NCBI GenBank assembly: GCA_900757595.1
Contig: CAAEOL010000012.1
Location: 1-64,000, forward strand
Reading direction: 5' to 3'
Length of the DNA: 64,000 bases
Origin: an uncultured Collinsella sp.
GTDB taxonomy: Bacteria; Actinomycetota; Coriobacteriia; Coriobacteriales; Coriobacteriaceae
The notes below the pieces were generated by a model. It was not told where the DNA came from and did no database searches. It saw only the letters and a list, made by a program, of their open reading frames with translations. Shown one piece after another: positions 7,263 through 16,890 of this stretch. The translations under genes were made by a program, and so were the position numbers. Each line of letters starts with the position of its first letter. The first letter of the stretch is position 1.

Positions 7263-9260
7263 CTACTGCAGGTCCAGCTGGTCCAGGTATTCCTTGCCGT
7301 GCTCGGAGATGTGACGCTTGCGGCCCGTCTCGTCGTTGCCCAGCAACAGGTTGAACATGGTCTCCATCTTGGTGACGTCCTCGGGTTCTACCTTGATCAG
7401 GCGGCGCGTCTCGGGGTTCATGGTGGTGAGCCACATCATGTCCGGATCGTTCTCACCAAGACCCTTGGAGCGGTTGATCGAGCACTTCTGGTCGCCAATC
7501 TCCTTGAGGATGCCGTTCTTCTCGAGCTCGGTGTAGGCAAAGTAGGTCTTTTCTTTGCAATTGATCTCGTAGAGCGGCGACTCGGCGATATACACGTAGC
7601 CCTCGTCGATAAGCGTGGGCACCAGGCGATAGAGCATGGTGAGCACAAGCGTGCGGATGTGATAACCGTCGACGTCGGCGTCCGTACAGATGATGACCTT
7701 GTTCCAGTTGAGGTTGTCCAGGTCAAAGGCGCCAAGGTTCTTGATGCGCTTGTCCTTGATCTCCACACCGCAGCCCAGCACGCGCATGAGGTCCATGATG
7801 ATGTCGGACTTAAAGATGCGCGGGTAGTCCTCTTTCAGACAGTTGAGGATCTTGCCTCGGACGGGCATAACACCCTGGAACTCGGCATCGCGCGAGGTGC
7901 GGATGGCGCCTGCTGCCGAGTCGCCCTCTACGATGTAGATCTCGCGACGGCTCTTGTCCTTGGAGCGGCAGTCGATGAACTTCTGCACGCGGTTGGCCAT
8001 GTCGGTCTTCTGCTGCAGATTGGTCTTGATGCTCTGGCGCGTCTTCTCGGCGTTCTCGCGCGAGCGCTTGTTGATGAGCACCTGCTCCATGATCTTGTTG
8101 GCGGCGTCTTTGTTCTCGATCAGATAGGTCGAGAGGCGCTCCTTAAAGAATGCCGTCATCGCCTGCTGGATAAAGCGGTTATTGATGGCCTTCTTAGTCT
8201 GGTTTTCGTAGGACGTCTGGGTGGAGAAGCAGTTGGTCACCAGCACCAGACAGTCCTGGACGTCCTGCCACTTAATGCCGCTCTCGTTTTTGTTGTACTT
8301 GCCCTGTTGCTTGATGTAGGCATCGATGGCGCTGGTCAGAGCACTACGGGCGGCCTTTTCGGGCGAACCGCCGTTCTCGAGCCATGACGAGTTGTGGTAG
8401 TACTCCTGCATCATGAAGGTGCGCGAGAAGCACATGCACGCGGTGATCTTGACGTTGTAATCGGGCAGGTCCTCGCGGTCGCGACCGCGACGGTCAGCCT
8501 CGATAAAGAAGGGCTCGGTAAGGTAGTCGGTACCGACCTTCTCGAGCACGTAGTCCTCGATGCCCTTGGGATAGCAAAAATCCTCTTCGGAAAACTCGCC
8601 ATCGTCGCCCTCAATGCGCAGGCGGAAGGTCACGTTGGCGTTGACCACGGCCTGGCGGCGCATGGTCTCGCGATACCAGTCGTGGGGAATGCTGATCGAG
8701 GTAAAGACCTCAAGATCGGGGCGCCACTTGATGGTGGTGCCGGTGCGGTCCTCGTCGCTGGGCTCGATCTCAAGCGCTTTCTTTTTGGCGCCAACGACCT
8801 TGCCTTTCTTAAAGTGCAGGGAGTACTTGTTGCCGTCGCGCCAAACCGTGACGTCCATGTACTCGGATGCGTACTGGGTCGCGCACGAGCCCAGGCCGTT
8901 GGTACCGAGCGAGAAGTCGTAGTCGCCGCCCTGGTTGTTGTTGTATTTGCCACCTGCGTAGAGCTCGCAAAAGACGAGCTCCCAGTTAAAGCGCTTCTCG
9001 GAGGGGTTCCAGTCGAGCGGGCAGCCGCGGCCGTTGTCCTCTACCTGAATGGAACCATCGCGAAAGGCGGTAAGGGTGATGAGCTTGCCGTAGCCCTGGC
9101 GCGCCTCGTCAACGGCGTTGGACAGGATCTCGAAGGCGGCATGCGCGCAGCCGTCGAGTCCGTCCGAGCCAAAGATAACGGCGGGGCGCAGGCGTACGCG
9201 CTCCTCGTCCTTGAGCTGACGAATACTGTCGTTACCATAGTTTGCGGTGTTTTTTGCCAT
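7263..9260 (-). CDS. parE: Type II topoisomerase B subunit (ParE/GyrB-like ATPase)
   Basis: A 665-residue ATPase subunit. A GHKL ATP-binding fold lies at about 1-220 (NAVDEA, EDNGRGCP, GTNGLG). A transducer domain with the conserved QTK Lys loop (ENQTKKAINN) follows. The TOPRIM domain starts with EGDSAAG at about 443 and has the metal ligands in CTDADVDGYHIR. The transducer is divergent from textbook GyrB (FSTQTSYENQTK instead of PQFEGQTK). I start at the ATG at 9260 (MAKNTANYG); an AAAGGAG is 16 bases upstream and a nearer GAGAGAG is also possible. The open frame continues to 9359 without a better site. It heads the operon with the A subunit. Confidence 0.87.
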   Translation of the reverse strand: MAKNTANYGNDSIRQLKDEERVRLRPAVIFGSDGLDGCAHAAFEILSNAVDEARQGYGKLITLTAFRDGSIQVEDNGRGCPLDWNPSEKRFNWELVFCELYAGGKYNNNQGGDYDFSLGTNGLGSCATQYASEYMDVTVWRDGNKYSLHFKKGKVVGAKKKALEIEPSDEDRTGTTIKWRPDLEVFTSISIPHDWYRETMRRQAVVNANVTFRLRIEGDDGEFSEEDFCYPKGIEDYVLEKVGTDYLTEPFFIEADRRGRDREDLPDYNVKITACMCFSRTFMMQEYYHNSSWLENGGSPEKAARSALTSAIDAYIKQQGKYNKNESGIKWQDVQDCLVLVTNCFSTQTSYENQTKKAINNRFIQQAMTAFFKERLSTYLIENKDAANKIMEQVLINKRSRENAEKTRQSIKTNLQQKTDMANRVQKFIDCRSKDKSRREIYIVEGDSAAGAIRTSRDAEFQGVMPVRGKILNCLKEDYPRIFKSDIIMDLMRVLGCGVEIKDKRIKNLGAFDLDNLNWNKVIICTDADVDGYHIRTLVLTMLYRLVPTLIDEGYVYIAESPLYEINCKEKTYFAYTELEKNGILKEIGDQKCSINRSKGLGENDPDMMWLTTMNPETRRLIKVEPEDVTKMETMFNLLLGNDETGRKRHISEHGKEYLDQLDLQ

Positions 9261-9494
9261 GCTCGCTCTCTCGATGCTCCTTTGCTGCGTTGTAGTCATA
9301 TAGATAGTCAAGGTAGCATAGCCCAGGCCTCGGACGATTCCAACTAACACGAATTCCATCGAACGCGCGTTCGGAGTCGGTGACCTTTAGCTTCTGCGGT
9401 CATTCCCTGCGCGGCGTGGTGCTCGTGTTAAAACCGTGGCTTATCGGCTGGTAGAATTGCCGCATCAAGACTGCATGTTGTTTGAGGGGGCGCA

Positions 9495-10055
9495 ATGACT
9501 GAGAAAGAGAAGATGGAGCGCGGGGAGTGGCATGATGCCAACTTTGACGAGGAGCTCCTGGCGCAACGCGCAAAGGCGGAGGCGCTCTGCTATGACTTTA
9601 ATATGGCAAAACCCGGAAGCGACGCGCAGCTTGACGCTTTGAAATCCTTGCTCGATACCGATCTTCCGCAAGGGCTGACGGTCCTTTCGCCTGCCTACTT
9701 TGACTACGGGAGCAAGACGAGCTTTGGTGAGGGCTGCTTTGTAAACCATGGCTGCTACTTTATGGACGGCGGCTCTATCACCTTTGGTGGCAACGTGTTT
9801 ATCGGGCCGTTTTGCGGCTTCTACACCGCTTCGCACCCCCTAAAGGCAAAGGACCGCAACTTGGGTCTCGAGAAGGCTCTGCCTATTGTTGTAGGCGATA
9901 ACTGCTGGTTTGGCGCGAACGTATCCGTGTTGCAGGGGGTTACCATCGGCAGCGGTTGCGTAATTGCCGCGGGCAGCGTCGTGACGGAAGACCTTCCGGA
10001 CAACGTGGTGGCGGCAGGCGTTCCCGCGGTCGTCAAGAAGATCATCGAACAATAA
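9495..10055 (+). CDS. Sugar O-acetyltransferase (maltose/galactoside acetyltransferase family)
   Basis: A 186-residue acetyl-CoA-dependent acetyltransferase of the Maa/LacA/NodL family, forming trimers of left-handed beta-helices. Seen: the N-terminal Mac domain (MEKERGEWHDANFDEEL-like, about 5-55) and hexapeptide repeats from about 75 on. Also seen are the catalytic-His segment FYTASHPL (about 112-119) and the C-terminal IAAGSVVTEDLPDNVVAAGVPA. The length is normal. It is probably monocistronic; the GAGGGGGCGCA before the ATG serves as ribosome-binding site. The natural sugar cannot be read from sequence. Confidence 0.9.
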   Translation: MTEKEKMERGEWHDANFDEELLAQRAKAEALCYDFNMAKPGSDAQLDALKSLLDTDLPQGLTVLSPAYFDYGSKTSFGEGCFVNHGCYFMDGGSITFGGNVFIGPFCGFYTASHPLKAKDRNLGLEKALPIVVGDNCWFGANVSVLQGVTIGSGCVIAAGSVVTEDLPDNVVAAGVPAVVKKIIEQ

Positions 10056-10137
10056 CGGAGCTATTAAACGATGGGGCACGCATGGTTCCGGCAAATCCGG
10101 TTATTGGCGTGCGCGTTGGCCATGCTGATAAGTCCCA

Positions 10138-10176
10138 CTTACTCGGGTCCTTCCGACTCGGTTTTGTCCGAGTAAG
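10138..10176 (+). promoter_or_regulatory. Overlapping alternative hairpins
   Basis: CTTACTCGG (10138-10146) can pair with CCGAGTAAG (10168-10176). The nearer ACTCGG (10156-10161) competes for the same CCGAGT. The two folds exclude each other, as in attenuators. No U-run follows, and its position between the acetyltransferase and the HTH promoter leaves its role open. Confidence 0.3.
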
Positions 10177-10235
10177 ATTGAATAGCGAATCGAAATTGTT
10201 ATGTCCACATGGCGATGGCGGACATGGTTTCCATA

Positions 10236-10307
10236 ATGACAGATATAGTTGACATCTTGTGAAGGATGCAATATATTTCTGTCATGTTGCAACGGATATC
10301 TGTCCAT
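10236..10307 (+). promoter_or_regulatory. Promoter with flanking operator half-sites for the HTH gene
   Basis: A near-consensus sigma-70 promoter is seen: TTGACA (10249-10254), a 17-base spacer, then TATATT (10272-10277). ATGACAGATAT (10236-10246) lies before it. The inverted TCTGTCAT (10278-10285) and ATATCTGTCCAT (10296-10307) lie after it. This pattern fits autoregulation by the XRE protein encoded at 10326. Confidence 0.6.
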
Positions 10308-10325
10308 TACTACGAAAGGAACTCC

Positions 10326-10556
10326 ATGCCGGGCAAAAAGAACCTACGCATGAAGGCGGCACGCGCGGCGGCTGGCCTTTCGCAAGCTGACTTAGCCCAA
10401 GCCGTGGGCGTTACGCGCCAAACCATCGGCCTTATCGAGGCGGGCGGCTACAACCCCACGCTCAATTTGTGCGTGGCAATCTGTAAAGCGCTGCGCGTTA
10501 CGTTGAACGACTTGTTTTGGGAAGACGAAACCGACGCCGACCCTAATGCTCTTTAG
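10326..10556 (+). CDS. XRE-family helix-turn-helix transcriptional regulator
   Basis: A 76-residue single-domain DNA-binding protein of the short YgzD/Cro type. The HTH spans about 8-60 (LSQADLAQAVGVTRQTIGLI), followed by an acidic tail DETDADPNAL. The ATG at 10326 follows GAAAGGA. Nine bases after its stop begins a membrane protein gene, a pairing common for small regulators that control a membrane partner. The upstream promoter is bracketed by repeated half-sites, which suggests it represses itself and the partner. Confidence 0.88.
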   Translation: MPGKKNLRMKAARAAAGLSQADLAQAVGVTRQTIGLIEAGGYNPTLNLCVAICKALRVTLNDLFWEDETDADPNAL

Positions 10557-10565
10557 GAGTTCACT

Positions 10566-11150
10566 ATGAAATATGAAGATCTGAAAATCGTGCAAAAGTG
10601 GCGTGAATATGCCGGCCCAAAGGATGAACGCCTGGAGGCTGAGAACGCGAAGATCTACAAGATTGGCTTCGTGCTGCTTTCGTTTGGCATGTTGATGATC
10701 TTTTTCTACCAGTTTATAGCTCGACAGGTTACGTGGGTTCACAGCGACGCTAGTGAAATGCCGCATGGCTTTGCAACGCCGTTCGAGGCAGCCATGTATT
10801 TGTGGCTCGTTCTCGTGATGTTGATTTGCGCAGGACTGCAAACGCGGAAGGGCTATGTCGATACCAATCGTTTTGGGCAAACCGAGCATCTTCCTGTTGG
10901 ATATTTCCTGCTTGTCAGCGGTCTTAGCGGCGCCGCGTTCGCGCTTGTTATTGCCGCAATGCGCTGTATCGCTGAGGCGCAGATCGTACCGCTCGAAAGC
11001 GTCTTTTGGTTGGCGAACCTGGTCACGGGCGTGTTCTGCGGTGCGACGATTTTCGCGGCCACGTTTGCTGTCCTGTGCGCAACGTTTTTCACGGCGAAAA
11101 GACGCCGTGCCAAGCTCGAGGCAGAACTCGACTCCTCAGACGACATTTAA
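10566..11150 (+). CDS. Multi-pass membrane protein partnered with the XRE regulator
   Basis: 194 residues. Four hydrophobic segments are visible: about 37-57 (IGFVLLSFGMLMIFFYQF), 78-98 (YLWLVLVMLICAGL), 116-140 and 148-175. They are followed by a positively charged KRRRAKLEAEL tail that should be cytosolic. I do not recognise a catalytic motif. It resembles small membrane proteins co-transcribed with XRE regulators (possibly the DUF6773-type group, a weak recollection). The operon arrangement and the following strong terminator show a two-gene unit. Confidence 0.7.
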   Translation: MKYEDLKIVQKWREYAGPKDERLEAENAKIYKIGFVLLSFGMLMIFFYQFIARQVTWVHSDASEMPHGFATPFEAAMYLWLVLVMLICAGLQTRKGYVDTNRFGQTEHLPVGYFLLVSGLSGAAFALVIAAMRCIAEAQIVPLESVFWLANLVTGVFCGATIFAATFAVLCATFFTAKRRRAKLEAELDSSDDI

Positions 11151-11155
11151 TGCGC

Positions 11156-11193
11156 AATGGGCTGGCTCTGGGTATTCAGAACCAGCCCATTTT
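11156..11193 (+). terminator. Rho-independent terminator
   Basis: AATGGGCTGG pairs with CCAGCCCATT, with the stem extended by TCTG/CAGA, and is followed by TTT. It ends the XRE/membrane-protein unit and may also serve the convergent surface protein gene. Confidence 0.75.
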
Positions 11194-11240
11194 GATGTTC
11201 GATGAGCCGAGTCGGCGTCTCTCACAAAGGTAACTAGGAG

Positions 11241-14200
11241 CTAGCGAGGCCTATCCGAATTGACCTCATTGGCGGTGTCTTTTTCGAGCGCCGTGCGGCG
11301 GGCGCTGTAGGCGACAAGGCTGGCACCAGCTGCGGCGAGTGCTGCTGCGGCTGCTGTCAGGGGAGTGTTGACATCGCCCGTGCCCGCAAGCGCGCCCGCT
11401 TTTCCGGAGCGCTTGTTATTGCCGTGATCCTTGCCGCCGCCAGAGCCACTGCCGCCACCGGAGCTGCTTCCGCCGGAGCCACCTCCACTCGAGCCGCCAT
11501 CGCCATCAATCGTCATCGGTGCATCGTGAAGCCCCGTCGTATCCGCGCTGTCGCATACGCCGACCTGAACTTCTGAGCGCTCGCATGCCGCGTCGGGCAC
11601 ATGAAGCTCGTGCAGTACGGCACCCAGCACCGAGTTTGCGCCCGGTCGAATTTCCTCGAGCGTTACGGGATCGAGCGCCACCAGATTACGCGCCTTCGCA
11701 TATAGCGTTACGCGTTTGCCCACCTCGTCGCTCCAGCTCTCGGGGATGGCGAAGCTCATGCGGAACTGTGCCGTGCAACCCGGTGCCAGCACGGCGTTGC
11801 CGTTGTCGGCTACCAGCGGGTGCGTTGCAAAACATGCGCCCAGCGTCTCGAGCGCGTACTTCACGTGTGCCATGTCGTTGGCCGAAGCGTCTTCGGCAAG
11901 CTCTGGATCGTGGATCGAAGCCATGCGTGCGTTCGCTCCGAATCCGATGGATGCGCTGGAGAACGGCTGGCTGGAGCCCTCTCGGTACAGATCGATCGTG
12001 CCGGCGGTCAGCAAAGTGTTGCCGTCGTTTCGCACCGTGACCATGAAGGACTCGCCTGCTGCTCCGGGCACCACCGCGCCCGAGGTAGCGACCGCGCCCG
12101 TCGGAGTGGCACACGCCACCAAGGGCACTTCGATGCCGTGCAGCTCTGCCTCGCTCTTCTCCGCGCTCACAATGTGCGTGGCGAGCGCGGAGAGCATGCC
12201 TCCCGACGTCAAAAATGTCGTTATCTGATCGACGGGATGGTCCAGTTCGCACATCACGAACGTCTCCGTGAACAGATCGCCTGCCAAGGTGCTGGCGAAG
12301 ATGCGGAAGTGCTTGCCCATCACTGCTACCGGGTTGCCTTCTTCGTCGTAGGTTTGTCCCACCTTGCCATCGGTGCTCTCTACATAGAGCACGCACCTGC
12401 CGTTGTTGCTCACGCTAAACGATGCCGGGCCACAGCCCGCGGCACCCACGGGCTGCGTTGCAAATGCCGATGCGCCTCGCGTCCAAGTAATGTGCTGCAG
12501 TTGCTCGTTGACGGTTGCCAAAAAGCCCGAGTGTTGTGGCCACGGCACCGCACGGGGCACCGTGGCGTCTGGTGACATAACGCCCCAGCCCGCAATGGAC
12601 TGGCCGATCACGGCGTACGATGCGCAGCCGCAGCCGTCTGCGGTCTCGTACGCAACGGGCACCACCATTTTGCCGTTGATAGTTTCGGGCTCGCCCAGCT
12701 CGATACTCGACGGTGCTTGCGGAAAGCGGAGAACTTGGCGGAACGTCAGGCTGTCGCCCGAAACGTCCGACCACAGGGTGAAGCACTCCAGCGCAACCTC
12801 AGCCTCGCTGCCGAGCGCCTTCTCTGCGGTGGCTCCGCGGCGGTGGAGGTAGGCACCCGACAGGCGTCCGTTGACCAGCGCCTTGCCTACCGTGATACGC
12901 GGGCACTGCAGGCAATGGTAGCCATCCTCCTGAAGGCGGCCGCGCGAGATGCTGCGCCATGACGTATGCGACACCACGCGGATCTCGTCATTACTTATGC
13001 GCAGACGCACGACGGACAGTATGCCGGCTGTGCTTGCCGTATCGAAAAGGGTGTTGTCGCCGGCGGGGCGCTCGCCCGAGACCAGCAGCACGTAGGCGTC
13101 CTGGTTTCCTCTTCCGTCCGTATATTCCACCACGTCGAAGTCGTAATCGAATATGCCGTCGCGCTCCACGTCGCCCTCGCCAAACCCAAGGGGAAAGTCC
13201 ACGGGCGTGGGAGCGGACCACGTGCCGTTTGCCTTTGTGTGCACCACCAGGCGCGAGCGGCCATTGTCGCCGTAGCGCACCGAGGCGATACGGAACAGGC
13301 ATTCTACGCCGGCAATCATCGTTAGCTTCATGTGGGCTTCGCTGAGCACGCCGGAAAACAGCACGTTGTCGCTCGAGGGTTTTATGCCGCCACGCTCGTC
13401 CTCCGACACGCCGGCAGAATTGGCGTTCGGGTCCGCAACGGCGTTCGTTGACTGACCGATGTAGGTGTACTCATACATCGGCGCGGCGTTTTCGTCGTTC
13501 TCTACCAGTGCATGGACGAAATGCTCGATCTGTCCCGTGTCGTCGCTTTCTGAATCCGCCTCGAGCTCAATGCGCGTGACCGCTTGATCCCAATCGCGCA
13601 CGACAGGCGCGGCGTTTACGGCAGTGGCCTTAACCTCGGCGCGTGCGAGCAACTCGGCGTTGGTGACGATGGTGGCCGATGCGATAAACTGCGGCACACC
13701 ACCTGCCTCGGCGTTGCCGCCCGAGCCGAAGCAGGCGTTCAGCGTATAAGGCGTATCTCCACCCAAGGCCAGCTCAGAGCGCTGGAGTACATACTGGTCG
13801 CCGTTGTTCACCGACATATTCCACGAATCGGCGAGTGTGGGCCACGATCCCGACCAAGCCTTGGTGGTCCACTTGAACATAACGAACTGGAGTATCACAT
13901 CGACATCGACGTCTGCACCTACGCGCAGTCGCGGAAGCGGGTGTCCATCTGCCTTCTCGTACCCAATGAACAGCGTGAGGGATGCGGCGCCGCGCACGGC
14001 AGACGAGGCGACGCCCGCAACGCCGGCTCCAAAGGTAACGGCAAGCCCGATCTGGATGGTGAACGAGCCCAACGTGTTTGACCAATCGAGCGAAATGTTT
14101 TTAAAAAACGCCGCGCCGCTGCCGTGCGTGTGGGCACCCACAGCGAGCGCCAGCTTCGCCAGCACCCAAGGGTTGACGTTTAGGAAAAATGGCACCGGTC

Positions 14201-15608
14201 CTAGGGTAAACTGCTCGGTCCAATTGAGGTCAGTTCTTACCTGGAAGAGGGCCTTAATATTGCCGTATGCAGGGTCGTTGTTGTTACCCCAGGTTTTGCC
14301 CACCCAATCGTAGGCGAGCGAGCCGTACAGCTGTGTGGCGATATCCATCGTGAACAGCGGCGTGCAATGGTGGCGAAGGAGCTTGGTGTTTCTTGGATCG
14401 GTGCCCGAACCGGCACTCATACTTTTGTACTGATTCCACTTCCCCTCCATCTCGTCGAGGTAGCGGTTTGCCTGCTTGGCGCCCGACTCACGCGGCGATT
14501 TCTTCCAGTATTCCGGATCAGGGTTGCCCGAATCGTTCATATAGCTGGCTGGTTTGTATCCTCCGCCAAACAGTACGTACCCGGCAAACGAGAAATCGAA
14601 CAGAATGGGGAACGAGGGCATCCAGCACGTGAACTTATTACCACCGATGCCGGGAAACGATGCGGGGAAATCAAACGGAGTGATCTCTTGGTCCATAGTG
14701 GTGGGGACGATAGTGGTCGATCCGGATTCCGCCTTTGCCGCCGGCGCGGTAACAACGGCCATGGGGGAGGAGAGCGTGTAGGTTTTGTCCTGGTAGTCGA
14801 GGACAAAGCGCAGCTTGCATCCTTCTTCCAGAAGGCTCGACGCTGCATCGAGGAACTTGTCTTCGAGTGTGAACGTCGCCAGATTATCCGCGCTCGATGC
14901 GCTGGCCTTGATCTGACCAATCTGCGTGACGGTTTCGGTTGAGCTGCCCGCAGCGGGCATCACTTTATTGATATGCAATGTTGCCTGCCCGCCCTGCGGC
15001 AGATGAGCCTGCACGGTAAATGCGTGCGTATCGGGCTGCTCGTTTGCCGTGTCGTCCTTCGGCAATGCCATGAACGTGGCTTCAGCGTACTGGATGTCCC
15101 ATTCGTCGAATGTGAGCTGGCGGAAGTACGGCTCGCCGTCGGAAAGCGGACGCGTGGGCGTGGTTATGGCGGTGCCGCCCTGGATACGCGCAAGGGGAAT
15201 CTCGACATCGCGGTAGCCCGCCATGCTAATGGAGATGCCGCCGTTAAAGTCGTACGCGTCAAGGAGCTTTGCCTCGTCTACGTAGCCTTCCGAAAGCGAG
15301 GCAATCTCAAAGATGGCGGTGCCTTCGTCATCGGTCGTGGCGGCGAGCTGCTCGCCTGCGGCGTAGCGCGACGTGAGCGTGACCTGCGCTCCCTTGATGG
15401 GCATATTCTTGTTGGCGACGTCGACCACGACCACACCAAACATGGTGCGCGAGAGAACGAGCACCCTGAAGGGGTCTTTTTCGTCGGCATAGGCCGCGGT
15501 GGGCGCGAACGGCAGCAGGAAGGCATTTTCGCTTCCCGGCACGCGAGGCAACATGATGCTCGCTAGTGAGGACGCTCCGGCAACAAGTAACGAACGGCGA
15601 TCAAGCAT
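11241..15608 (-). CDS. Large secreted, wall-anchored surface protein
   Basis: 1455 residues. The N-terminus is a signal peptide with a twin-arginine look (LDRRSLLVAGASSLASIM) and a likely cleavage after AYA near residue 42. A carboxypeptidase-regulatory-like Ig module follows (about 50-140; MPIKGAQVTLTSR). The long middle is unfamiliar beta-rich sequence. Near 1210-1260 there is a CARDB-like stretch (VTVRNDGNTLLTAGTIDLY). The C-terminus has a Gly/Ser-rich spacer, then LAGTG, a hydrophobic helix and basic YSARR: a cell-wall sorting signal of the LAxTG kind used by class E sortases. The ATG at 15608 follows GGGAG. A LuxR-type gene lies just upstream on the same strand. Substrate or ligand is unknown. 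Confidence 0.8.
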   Translation of the reverse strand: MLDRRSLLVAGASSLASIMLPRVPGSENAFLLPFAPTAAYADEKDPFRVLVLSRTMFGVVVVDVANKNMPIKGAQVTLTSRYAAGEQLAATTDDEGTAIFEIASLSEGYVDEAKLLDAYDFNGGISISMAGYRDVEIPLARIQGGTAITTPTRPLSDGEPYFRQLTFDEWDIQYAEATFMALPKDDTANEQPDTHAFTVQAHLPQGGQATLHINKVMPAAGSSTETVTQIGQIKASASSADNLATFTLEDKFLDAASSLLEEGCKLRFVLDYQDKTYTLSSPMAVVTAPAAKAESGSTTIVPTTMDQEITPFDFPASFPGIGGNKFTCWMPSFPILFDFSFAGYVLFGGGYKPASYMNDSGNPDPEYWKKSPRESGAKQANRYLDEMEGKWNQYKSMSAGSGTDPRNTKLLRHHCTPLFTMDIATQLYGSLAYDWVGKTWGNNNDPAYGNIKALFQVRTDLNWTEQFTLGPVPFFLNVNPWVLAKLALAVGAHTHGSGAAFFKNISLDWSNTLGSFTIQIGLAVTFGAGVAGVASSAVRGAASLTLFIGYEKADGHPLPRLRVGADVDVDVILQFVMFKWTTKAWSGSWPTLADSWNMSVNNGDQYVLQRSELALGGDTPYTLNACFGSGGNAEAGGVPQFIASATIVTNAELLARAEVKATAVNAAPVVRDWDQAVTRIELEADSESDDTGQIEHFVHALVENDENAAPMYEYTYIGQSTNAVADPNANSAGVSEDERGGIKPSSDNVLFSGVLSEAHMKLTMIAGVECLFRIASVRYGDNGRSRLVVHTKANGTWSAPTPVDFPLGFGEGDVERDGIFDYDFDVVEYTDGRGNQDAYVLLVSGERPAGDNTLFDTASTAGILSVVRLRISNDEIRVVSHTSWRSISRGRLQEDGYHCLQCPRITVGKALVNGRLSGAYLHRRGATAEKALGSEAEVALECFTLWSDVSGDSLTFRQVLRFPQAPSSIELGEPETINGKMVVPVAYETADGCGCASYAVIGQSIAGWGVMSPDATVPRAVPWPQHSGFLATVNEQLQHITWTRGASAFATQPVGAAGCGPASFSVSNNGRCVLYVESTDGKVGQTYDEEGNPVAVMGKHFRIFASTLAGDLFTETFVMCELDHPVDQITTFLTSGGMLSALATHIVSAEKSEAELHGIEVPLVACATPTGAVATSGAVVPGAAGESFMVTVRNDGNTLLTAGTIDLYREGSSQPFSSASIGFGANARMASIHDPELAEDASANDMAHVKYALETLGACFATHPLVADNGNAVLAPGCTAQFRMSFAIPESWSDEVGKRVTLYAKARNLVALDPVTLEEIRPGANSVLGAVLHELHVPDAACERSEVQVGVCDSADTTGLHDAPMTIDGDGGSSGGGSGGSSSGGGSGSGGGKDHGNNKRSGKAGALAGTGDVNTPLTAAAAALAAAGASLVAYSARRTALEKDTANEVNSDRPR

Positions 15609-15763
15609 CTTGGGCTCCCATCCCGCAAATATCGGTGGAAATAATCCAATTTTGCGAGAAGACGCTTCGTGGCGGTAGTGCCGTTCAAGGGTCAAAATGT
15701 CCAAATTGATCGAGCGAAGCGCCGGGTTCCGGAACGCGTTCGATGCGCTTGGCAGCCCGGTCG

Positions 15764-16768
15764 CTAACGCAACATGTGCGCGACCAGCTCGGCGCGTGTG
15801 CCGATGCCAAGCTTTGCGTATACGCCGGATAGGCGGTTTTTGACGGTGCCCGGCGATACTCCCATATGGCGTGCGATTTCAGCGTTGGTCCATCCGCGGC
15901 AGGCGAGCATGGCCATGGTGAACTCTGTGGTCGTTAAATCGTCGGCAACGTCCTCGCCCGAATCGGGGTTGTGGATGCGCCGCCAGCCGTAGCTGAAGCG
16001 GTACGTGATCTCGATGATGCGTGCGAAGTCGTCAGGGCATTGCGTTTTTAGGCATGCCTCGATGAGCCCCTGCAAAAGGCCGTGGTGCTCGCCAATGAGC
16101 TCGATAAGGCCGTCGGGGCGCGCAATGTCCCAAGCGGCTCCAAAATGCGCTTTTGCGGCGTCGATGTCCTTGAGGCTCATGCATGCCATGGAAGCTGCCA
16201 GGTGCAGGAACAGTTCAGAGATGGGATAGCTTCCCTGTTTCATAATTAGGGCGTTTTCCGCCATGCCCAGGCTGCGGCCGTATTCGCCGCGCAGATACAA
16301 GGCGTGCGCCATCACGTAGCTGGCGAACAGTCGCAGGCCTTCGGGTAGGTGCGCCGCAAGTGGATAAAACTCTTCGGCAGAATACGGGGAAGGCAAGTGC
16401 AGCAGGACGCTCGCGGCCGAGGCGAACAGGATATGCGTGGCGTGGACGGCGGGCGATTCCTCGTCGGCCGGCGTATCGAGGATGCCCGCAAGGCACCGGC
16501 GGGCGTCGGCGATACGGTTGAGCGACAGACTGGCGTATCCGCAGATAAAGCATGCGGAATAGCGCAGCGCGGGATCGGTGACGTCAAGATAGGGGTGCGC
16601 CGTCTTGGCGGCGAGTGCGGCCTGTCCGCGAAAGTACAGCGCTTCTGCCGTGGCGATGGCGCGTGAATCGGGGTCGGAAATGCCTGCAACCGCAGCGTCA
16701 ATCTGCCCCGGCACAAAGGCGGTGCACATCAACGGCATGGGAACGCATGGGTAGCCATCGCAGTCCAT
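15764..16768 (-). CDS. LuxR-type transcriptional regulator with helical sensory region
   Basis: 334 residues. The C-terminal 65 residues form a LuxR/FixJ helix-turn-helix (TTTEFTMAMLACRGWTNAEI then ARHMGVSPGTVKNRLSGVYA). The first 260 residues are repeated helix pairs rich in Ala/Leu, similar to the TPR-like part of MalT-type regulators but without an ATPase domain. The ATG at 16768 follows GGGAG; the open frame continues upstream without a good start. It lies 155 bases upstream of the large surface protein gene, same strand, so it may activate it. The signal sensed is unknown. Confidence 0.75.
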   Translation of the reverse strand: MDCDGYPCVPMPLMCTAFVPGQIDAAVAGISDPDSRAIATAEALYFRGQAALAAKTAHPYLDVTDPALRYSACFICGYASLSLNRIADARRCLAGILDTPADEESPAVHATHILFASAASVLLHLPSPYSAEEFYPLAAHLPEGLRLFASYVMAHALYLRGEYGRSLGMAENALIMKQGSYPISELFLHLAASMACMSLKDIDAAKAHFGAAWDIARPDGLIELIGEHHGLLQGLIEACLKTQCPDDFARIIEITYRFSYGWRRIHNPDSGEDVADDLTTTEFTMAMLACRGWTNAEIARHMGVSPGTVKNRLSGVYAKLGIGTRAELVAHMLR

Positions 16769-16890
16769 CTTCCATCTCCCAACAGCTGGCAACACTAGCA
16801 GCAATTGTACTCTTGTTGCTCGGGACTGGAATTTGTGGGTATCGCCTACGATTGTGCCGAACGTATAAAGGAAGAGTCTATTGGCGATGC

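Noticed and set aside
6036..8387. 783-codon plus-strand open frame across the topoisomerase genes
   Set aside because: It is the antisense shadow of two genes with clear catalytic motifs; its sequence is low-complexity Val/Leu/Asp/His typical of reversed high-GC codons.
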